Below are positions 33,730 to 38,042 of a stretch of DNA of 38,042 nucleotides, piece after piece (the stretch's first letter is position 1; every line of letters begins with the position of its first letter). Origin of the DNA: Acidobacteriaceae bacterium (GTDB taxonomy: Bacteria > Acidobacteriota > Terriglobia > Terriglobales > Acidobacteriaceae); contig PLZC01000169.1 in assembly GCA_003151985.1 (NCBI GenBank), forward strand, positions 11,657 through 49,698, in the 5' to 3' direction. The notes beneath the pieces are model-generated. The model was not told where the DNA came from, made no database searches, and saw nothing but the letters and a program-made list of their open reading frames with translations. Both the position numbers and the translations under genes were made by a program.

Positions 33730-34472
33730 ATCTGATGCTCCAGGAGCTGCTCGGCAGGAACCGGGCGACGCTCCCGCGCCGGCGATCCAATCACTGTCAT
33801 GCGGTCCGTCACGTCATGCGTAACCACAGACCCGGCGCCCACCAGCGCGTCGGCTCCGATCGTAATACCCGGCAAGATCGTCGCATTGGCGCCTATCCGC
33901 GCTCCCTGCATCATCGTCACGCCGCGGTGGTGCTTGAAACGTTCAAGCGTGCGGCCTAGGAATCGATCATTGGAAAATGTAACCTCGGGCGCGATGAAGC
34001 AGTCGTCATGAACCGTTGATAAAGCGGTAATGTAGGCGTTTGTCTCGATCTTGCATCGCGCGCCGATCTCCACTTTGTTCTCTACCGCTACGTTGCGCCC
34101 GATGATCGTAAATGGGCCGATGGTTGTCTCTTCCCTGACTGTTGCCAGGTCGGCCACCATCACGCCATCCTCGATCAATGCGCCGCGGTAAATAATGGCG
34201 TTGGTGCCTATCATGCAATCGTCCTTGATGATGCAGGGCGCAAGCTCTGCGCGCGTCGTAGTTGCGCTTCGACTGGAGCGCATCGGCAACTTGCCGAGCA
34301 CTGCGTTGTCGTCGATGCGGACTCGATCTCCTATCTGGGTGCCGGCATGAATAATGACTCCATGCCCAATTTGACAGCTCAAGCCGATGCGAACATTCGC
34401 TTCGACAACGACGTTATGCCCGCAGAGCAGACCAGCATCGATCTGCGCGCTCGGATGCAGCGTGATATTCAT
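33726..34472 (-). CDS. wbpD: Left-handed beta-helix N-acetyltransferase, WbpD-like
   Basis: Hexapeptide-repeat acyltransferase of 248 residues. Nearly the whole protein is built of isoleucine/valine-led hexapeptides, for example IDAGLLCGHNVVVEANVRIG, IGDRVRIDDNAVLG, and IGANATILPGITIGADALVGAGSVVTHDV, ending with GSPARERRP. Enzymes of this type next to a Gfo/Idh oxidoreductase transfer acetyl from acetyl-CoA to the 3-amino group of UDP-GlcNAc3NA (WbpD/WlbB). It is longer than the roughly 190-residue WbpD, with two extra stretches around residues 65-80 and 150-165. ATG 34472 follows AGAGGG; the open frame upstream overlaps the WbpB-type gene. The true overlap with that gene is about 59 bp. Confidence 0.85.
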   Translation of the reverse strand: MNITLHPSAQIDAGLLCGHNVVVEANVRIGLSCQIGHGVIIHAGTQIGDRVRIDDNAVLGKLPMRSSRSATTTRAELAPCIIKDDCMIGTNAIIYRGALIEDGVMVADLATVREETTIGPFTIIGRNVAVENKVEIGARCKIETNAYITALSTVHDDCFIAPEVTFSNDRFLGRTLERFKHHRGVTMMQGARIGANATILPGITIGADALVGAGSVVTHDVTDRMTVIGSPARERRPVPAEQLLEHQI

Positions 34473-35487
34473 CATTCCCTCTAAGTCCGACTGGAATTCC
34501 ATCTTGTTCCAAAGAACGTTGTGCCGCTTCGAGGATTCTAACGACCCGCAATCCATCGGCTGCATCGCTGCGGGGACGAGTGCGATTCGCCACACAATTC
34601 AGGAAGTGCTGGCACTCCAACTTAAGCGGTTCGGCAGCGGACACCCTGGGAATACGAATGTCGCCAAATCGTACTTGAATTGCCTCTCCGTAACTGCGTG
34701 CCTGCTGCGGTGTAGCGCAGCTATCGTAAATACGTAACTTTTCAGTCACCGCCACGTCATCGAAAACAGCCATTCTCTTGCTGCCGACAATGGTGGTTGT
34801 GCGGGTCTTGTGCGGATCGAGCCAGCTCAGGTGGATGTGCGCCATGATGCGGTTGTCAAAAAACAGGCTCAGGAAGACGACATCCTCGATCCCCTTTTGA
34901 ATAAAGCTCTGTCCGCGCGCACTCACGTCAACCGGGTCAACTCCCAGCATGTAAAGGATCTGCGAAATGTCGTGCGGCGCGAAGCTCCAAAGCGCGTTCT
35001 CATCGCCGCGGATGCGGCCCAGGTTCACTCGCTGGGTGTAGATGTAGTAAATGTCGCCCAGTTCCCCGGATTGGATTAGGTTGCGCAGTTCCTCAACCAC
35101 AGGATGGTATTCAAGGAGATGACCAACCATCAGAACGCGTGAACGCGCCGTGCCCAGGTGCATTAGCTCTTCGGCATGCTCCACATTCAGGGTGAAGGGC
35201 TTTTCAACGAAGACGTCGTAGTCTGCCAGCAGCGATTTGCGAACCAGAGGATAGTGGGTGACGGCCGGGGAACTGATCACCACGGCCTCAATGTCGGCCC
35301 CCGTGAACATCTCATCAACGGTCGCGTAAGCTCTTACGCCGGACCAGTTCTTCTCAGCCGCGTTCCGTCGCGACTCGCTCAATTCGCAGCAGGCCACCAA
35401 CTCACAATCCGGCAACTCATAGAAACACCGGCCCACGTTCCATCCCCAAGCACCAAGGCCGATCACTCCAACTCTTACTCGCCTCAT
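34414..35487 (-). CDS. wbpB: Gfo/Idh/MocA-family oxidoreductase, WbpB-like
   Basis: NAD-dependent oxidoreductase of 357 residues, expected to oxidise C3 of UDP-GlcNAc-uronic acid. The Rossmann motif is VGVIGLGAWGWNVGRCFYEL. The catalytic-site EKPFTLNVEHAEEL contains the family EKP lysine, and GHLLEYHPVVEELRNLI and WSFAPHDISQILYMLG follow, the latter with the HD pair near the active site. The last roughly 25 residues overlap the start of the acetyltransferase gene and look less conserved. It begins 13 bp after the GT2 gene, with AGGAG upstream of the ATG. Confidence 0.87.
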   Translation of the reverse strand: MRRVRVGVIGLGAWGWNVGRCFYELPDCELVACCELSESRRNAAEKNWSGVRAYATVDEMFTGADIEAVVISSPAVTHYPLVRKSLLADYDVFVEKPFTLNVEHAEELMHLGTARSRVLMVGHLLEYHPVVEELRNLIQSGELGDIYYIYTQRVNLGRIRGDENALWSFAPHDISQILYMLGVDPVDVSARGQSFIQKGIEDVVFLSLFFDNRIMAHIHLSWLDPHKTRTTTIVGSKRMAVFDDVAVTEKLRIYDSCATPQQARSYGEAIQVRFGDIRIPRVSAAEPLKLECQHFLNCVANRTRPRSDAADGLRVVRILEAAQRSLEQDGIPVGLRGNDEYHAASERADRCWSALRA

Positions 35488-35500
35488 TCTGTCTCGCTCC

Positions 35501-36355
35501 TCAACTAGTCGTTTGGTCTTTTTCCATTGCTGTGAAAGCGGAGTTAATCCTGGCCGGGCTATCCATACTCACGGGCATTCGCACAAAAACCGGCTCTCGG
35601 CGAGCAAAAGTTGCCACCAGTGATGTTCGCGCTGCGTTCCATAGCACTGCCAGATGCGCCCCGATCGTCGTCGCAATCCTGATCTTGCTGTACCCATGCT
35701 GCCGCGCATAGAGCACCATCGGAACCTCGCTTACCCGGTACCCCTTACGCTGGGCACACAACAAGATCTCAACCGCAGAGACAAAGCCATCGCTCTTAGA
35801 CTTCACTTCTTTGGCTGCCGCCCTGCTGTATGCGCGGAATATGCTGGTGTAGGTGTACAGTTTCAGTGGACTAACCAGGCGGTAGAGGGCCGAACACTGC
35901 CGGCTAAGAATCAGCCGCCAGGGTTTAACTCCGATAACTGCGCCTTGAGGATGATAGGGAGAAGCGACCGCAATATCGGCATGGCCGCTCTCCACCATCT
36001 CGATTAACTCGCAAAGCTTCTCGGGCGGGTAGCTGCAGTCCGCATCGATTGTGCATACAATTACGCCAGAAGCCTCGTTGAGCCCGGTGCGAATCGCCGC
36101 ACCCAGTCCCCGATTGTGCTCATGGTGCAGGCAGACACAACGCGCATCCGGAGGCGCAACGGCGGCCATGAGACTCCGCGTCCTGTCGGTGCTGCCGTCA
36201 TCGACCAGGCAGTATTCAACTTCATACCGCGAGGACACACTCTCATGTAGGCGAAGAAGCTTTTCGCTCAAAAGCGCAATGGACTCCTCTTCGTTGCACA
36301 TCGGCACAACAATTGAGAGTCGACTCTTCTCGTTCTGGACGTCGGGAATTAACAT
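35501..36355 (-). CDS. Family 2 glycosyltransferase, dolichyl-phosphate-mannose-synthase-like
   Basis: GT2 enzyme of 284 residues that would move a sugar from a nucleotide donor to a lipid phosphate or growing glycan on the inner face of the membrane. Motifs are IVVPMCNEEESI, LVDDGSTDRT, the donor-metal TIDADCSYPPEKL (DxD) and YARQHGYSKIRI near the C-terminus. The GYSK segment and overall length match DPM1-like GT2 proteins without transmembrane helices. It is the first gene of the minus-strand operon. Little ribosome-binding sequence precedes ATG 36355, and the predicted leader from the nearest sigma-54-type element is only about 17 bases. Confidence 0.9.
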   Translation of the reverse strand: MLIPDVQNEKSRLSIVVPMCNEEESIALLSEKLLRLHESVSSRYEVEYCLVDDGSTDRTRSLMAAVAPPDARCVCLHHEHNRGLGAAIRTGLNEASGVIVCTIDADCSYPPEKLCELIEMVESGHADIAVASPYHPQGAVIGVKPWRLILSRQCSALYRLVSPLKLYTYTSIFRAYSRAAAKEVKSKSDGFVSAVEILLCAQRKGYRVSEVPMVLYARQHGYSKIRIATTIGAHLAVLWNAARTSLVATFARREPVFVRMPVSMDSPARINSAFTAMEKDQTTS

Positions 36356-36382
36356 AGGTTCGCTCGCTGCCGCATAGGTTTA

Positions 36383-36399
36383 TGCAACTAGCGTGCCGA
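36383..36399 (-). promoter_or_regulatory. Strong sigma-54 (-24/-12) promoter candidate for the 36355-25073 operon
   Basis: On the minus strand the sequence is TCGGCACGCTAGTTGCA, which matches TTGGCACG-N4-TTGCA at every defined position except the second, with GG-N10-GC spacing. The predicted transcription start is near 36372, 17 bases before the GT2 start codon. Confidence 0.72.
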
Positions 36400-36495
36400 A
36401 GTGAAATATGTTGTCAATGTCGTGAAAACTGCGCCAAATTGATCAAAGGTCGAGGTTCCTAATGCACTTGGCGCGACGACTTCGGACGTAGATCA

Positions 36496-36512
36496 TGCAA
36501 AACACCTGCCAA
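36496..36512 (-). promoter_or_regulatory. Second sigma-54 (-24/-12) promoter candidate for the same operon
   Basis: On the minus strand the sequence is TTGGCAGGTGTTTTGCA, matching TTGGCACG-N4-TTGCA at every defined position except position 7, with correct GG-N10-GC spacing. The predicted start is near 36485, giving a leader of about 130 bases. It lies 113 bp upstream of the first element, so the operon may have tandem sigma-54 promoters. Confidence 0.65.
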
Positions 36513-36522
36513 ATAACACAAA

Positions 36523-36531
36523 AAGTTTGCA
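36523..36531 (-). promoter_or_regulatory. TGCAAACTT motif shared with the activator gene upstream region
   Basis: The minus-strand sequence TGCAAACTT is identical to 389-397 before the activator gene and close to the GTGCAAATT pair at 25013-25043. It lies about 150 bp upstream of the start predicted for the first minus-strand element and about 125 bp upstream of wbpA. A nine-base match can arise by chance; the role is speculative. Confidence 0.25.
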
Positions 36532-36608
36532 CATCCGAGTTGTCGGCAAGCGGTAACTTCGCAGCCCGTATTTCCTATGCTCAATAAACATCGGTTGGGA
36601 AATCGGTC

Positions 36609-36626
36609 GAAAACCAGCTGATTTTC
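36609..36626. promoter_or_regulatory. 18-bp near-perfect palindrome, possible operator
   Basis: The sequence GAAAACCAGCTGATTTTC equals its own reverse complement at 16 of 18 positions. It lies directly before the plus-strand -24/-12-like element and about 100 bp upstream of the -24 region of the element at 36496-36512. It could bind a dimeric regulator, for instance the Fis-type domain of the activator. No second copy was found by eye at the other promoters. Confidence 0.35.
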
Positions 36627-36629
36627 TGT

Positions 36630-36646
36630 TTGGCATACGGACTGCT
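36630..36646 (+). promoter_or_regulatory. Sigma-54-like promoter candidate for wbpA, predicting a leaderless mRNA
   Basis: The sequence TTGGCATACGGACTGCT has GG-N10-GC spacing and matches the TTGGCA and TGCW parts of the consensus, with mismatches at positions 7, 8 and 13. The predicted start of transcription is at about 36657, one base before the wbpA ATG. No ribosome binding site precedes that ATG, which is consistent with a leaderless transcript. A fortuitous match remains possible. Confidence 0.42.
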
Positions 36647-36657
36647 ACAGCATCGGC

Positions 36658-38022
36658 ATGGCTACGCAAACAGTAACTATCCCCGAACCCGTTCTATCTC
36701 GACTCGATCGAATCCAAAACAAGACTGCCAATGTGGGCGTGATTGGACTCGGCTATGTCGGGCTCCCTCTCACACTTCTACTGTCCGAAGCAGGGTTCAA
36801 AGTCACTGGGTTCGATATCGATCAGGTCAAGGTCGCCCACCTCGAAGCGGGCCGGTCGTATATCCACAGGATTCCTCAGACAGAAGTTGTCCGGGCCCGC
36901 GAACAAGGATTCCGGGCCACCTGTGACTACGCAGAACTATCTCTACAGGACGCTATGATCATTTGCGTCCCCACGCCACTCACAGAGCATCGCGAGCCCG
37001 ATCTCAGCTTTATTCGGATGACGGCGGAGTCCATTGCGCCATGGCTCGTCGAAGGCCAGATCGTGATCCTTGAAAGCACGACCTACCCGGGGACCACTGA
37101 AGAGGTGCTTGTCCCAATCCTTGAAAAAGGAAACGCCAAGGGACTCATGGCGCGTCGCGCGAGCATGGACCCCGACGCGCGAACCTTCCAGATCGCCTTC
37201 TCGCCGGAGCGCGAGGACCCAGGCAATGATTCCGTCGCCCGCCGGGACATCCCCAAGGTGATCGGTGGTCTCGACCCCGTGGCGTCTGAAATGGCCTCGG
37301 GCGTTTATGGCGCCATCTTTAACCGCACTGTGCCTGTCTCTTCAACTTCCGTCGCAGAGATGACCAAACTTCTTGAGAATATATATCGTTGCGTCAATAT
37401 TGCCATGGTCAACGAGCTCAAGATTCTTTGCCTGAAGATGGGAATAGATATCTGGGAGGTAATCGGCGCCGCAGCTACAAAACCTTTTGGCTTTCATCCC
37501 TTCTATCCGGGACCAGGCCTGGGTGGTCACTGCATTCCAATCGACCCATTCTATTTGAGTTGGAAGGCTCGCGAATGGGACTTTCATACGCGATTCATCG
37601 AGCTCGCCGGCGAAGTGAACGAAGCCATGCCCGAGTTTGTCGTGCAGTCGGTGGGCGCGGCGCTTAATCGGCAAAGCATCGCCCTGCGAGGCGCTCGCAT
37701 CCTTGTGCTCGGAATTGCGTACAAGAAAGACGTGGATGACCTTCGCGAATCGCCTTCGCTCACCATCATCGAAAGCCTTCAAAAGCAAGGAGCCGAGGTT
37801 TCCTTCAACGATCCATATTTCCCAACAGTCGGTCGCGGCCGTCACTACAATCTCAACATGACCTGCGCGCCGCTTACTAACTTGAGCCAATACGACTGCG
37901 TTCTGATTGTCACCGATCACTCCGACTACGACTTTGATGCCATCGTTCGGGAATCTCGCCTTGTAGTCGACACCCGCAACGCAACCAACGGGATCCGCTC
38001 TCCGAAGATCGTCCGTTGCTAG
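36658..38022 (+). CDS. wbpA: UDP-N-acetylglucosamine 6-dehydrogenase-type nucleotide-sugar dehydrogenase, WbpA-like
   Basis: NAD-dependent dehydrogenase of 454 residues that would oxidise C6 of UDP-GlcNAc to UDP-GlcNAc-uronic acid, the first step towards diacetamido-mannuronic acid. The N-terminal Rossmann motif is VGVIGLGYVGLPLTLLLSEAG, then CVPTPLTEHREPDLS, ESTTYPGTTEE, and FSPEREDPGN. The catalytic cysteine is in PGPGLGGHCIPIDPFYL (Cys292). The C-terminal UDP-binding domain begins near ILVLGIAYKKDVDDLRESP. ESTTYPGTT, the FSPEREDPG loop and IDPFYL suit the WbpA branch rather than UDP-glucose dehydrogenase. It is transcribed away from the minus-strand operon and ends 20 bp before the window edge, where no further gene can be judged. 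Confidence 0.9.
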   Translation: MATQTVTIPEPVLSRLDRIQNKTANVGVIGLGYVGLPLTLLLSEAGFKVTGFDIDQVKVAHLEAGRSYIHRIPQTEVVRAREQGFRATCDYAELSLQDAMIICVPTPLTEHREPDLSFIRMTAESIAPWLVEGQIVILESTTYPGTTEEVLVPILEKGNAKGLMARRASMDPDARTFQIAFSPEREDPGNDSVARRDIPKVIGGLDPVASEMASGVYGAIFNRTVPVSSTSVAEMTKLLENIYRCVNIAMVNELKILCLKMGIDIWEVIGAAATKPFGFHPFYPGPGLGGHCIPIDPFYLSWKAREWDFHTRFIELAGEVNEAMPEFVVQSVGAALNRQSIALRGARILVLGIAYKKDVDDLRESPSLTIIESLQKQGAEVSFNDPYFPTVGRGRHYNLNMTCAPLTNLSQYDCVLIVTDHSDYDFDAIVRESRLVVDTRNATNGIRSPKIVRC

Positions 38023-38042
38023 TACCATGACCGCATGAATAG

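Larger units (their letters stand above)
36356..36657. other. Divergent regulatory region between the minus-strand operon and wbpA
   Basis: This 302-bp region contains no gene. It carries two minus-strand -24/-12-like elements (36383-36399 and 36496-36512), one plus-strand element (36630-36646), a TGCAAACTT motif on the minus strand (36523-36531) and an 18-bp near-perfect palindrome (36609-36626). The concentration of sigma-54-type sequences makes it the likely main control point of the locus. Confidence 0.75.

Noticed and set aside
36431-36474. Inverted repeat GCGCCAA ... TTGGCGC in the divergent region
   Set aside because: Arms are only 7 bp and separated by 30 bp. No conservation at other promoters was visible, so chance is likely.
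36468-36484. Plus-strand sequence TTGGCGCGACGACTTCG resembling a -24 element
   Set aside because: It lacks the GC at -12, which is essential in sigma-54 promoters.
1-38042. tRNA, rRNA, CRISPR arrays, riboswitches or replication origins
   Set aside because: No spaced repeats, cloverleaf-like segments or conserved RNA motifs were recognised in the few non-coding stretches.

Overview
The window is almost entirely one exopolysaccharide (EPS) locus of a Gram-negative bacterium: polysaccharide export protein, outer-membrane barrel, Wzx flippase, O-antigen-ligase-type membrane protein, chain-length regulator and tyrosine kinase. The mid-50s GC content (judged by eye), the BACON/LamG-like secreted giant protein, the beta-helix protein and the style of the gene set suggest an Acidobacteriota (Terriglobia-like) soil bacterium. 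The taxonomic call is inference.

Layout. (1) 1-534: left edge with a possible transposase tail, then about 450 bp without a convincing gene that holds repeated TGCAA-containing motifs and a -24/-12-like element. (2) 535-4122, plus strand: a sigma-54 activator without a receiver domain, a WbpE-type aminotransferase and the initiating sugar-phosphate transferase. (3) 4151-24879, minus strand, convergent with block 2: export protein, barrel, chain-length regulator, tyrosine kinase, a 1898-residue secreted modular protein, a DUF2079 membrane protein, Wzx, three glycosyltransferases, an O-antigen ligase/polymerase-type protein, a formyltransferase and a secreted beta-helix protein. (4) 25073-36355, minus strand: GT2 glycosyltransferase, WbpB-, WbpD- and WbpI-type enzymes, a nucleotide-sugar epimerase, an SMR-type transporter pair, a FAD oxidoreductase, two polysaccharide deacetylases and two GT4 glycosyltransferases. 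(5) 36356-36657: divergent regulatory region. (6) 36658-38022, plus strand: WbpA-type nucleotide-sugar 6-dehydrogenase. Genes within blocks 3 and 4 are mostly joined by ATGA/GTGA stop-start overlaps or very short gaps, so each block looks like one long operon.

How it works together. The WbpA, WbpB, WbpE, WbpD and WbpI-type enzymes would form a complete UDP-GlcNAc to UDP-ManNAc3NAcA (2,3-diacetamido-mannuronic acid) pathway, with genes at both ends of the locus. The polyprenyl-phosphate sugar transferase starts the repeat unit, the glycosyltransferases extend it, Wzx flips it, the O-antigen-ligase-family protein polymerises it, and the chain-length regulator, kinase, export protein and barrel export it. 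Deacetylases, the beta-helix protein and the giant protein would act outside the cytoplasm.

The most interesting signal is regulatory. Sequences close to the sigma-54 -24/-12 consensus lie before both minus-strand operons (36383-36399, 36496-36512 and 24938-24954). Weaker ones precede wbpA (36630-36646) and the activator gene itself (503-519). This suggests that the locus encodes its own dedicated sigma-54 activator and forms a self-contained regulon. Several proteins resemble the EPS part of XrtA/PEP-CTERM systems, but no exosortase or PEP-CTERM signal is visible here.
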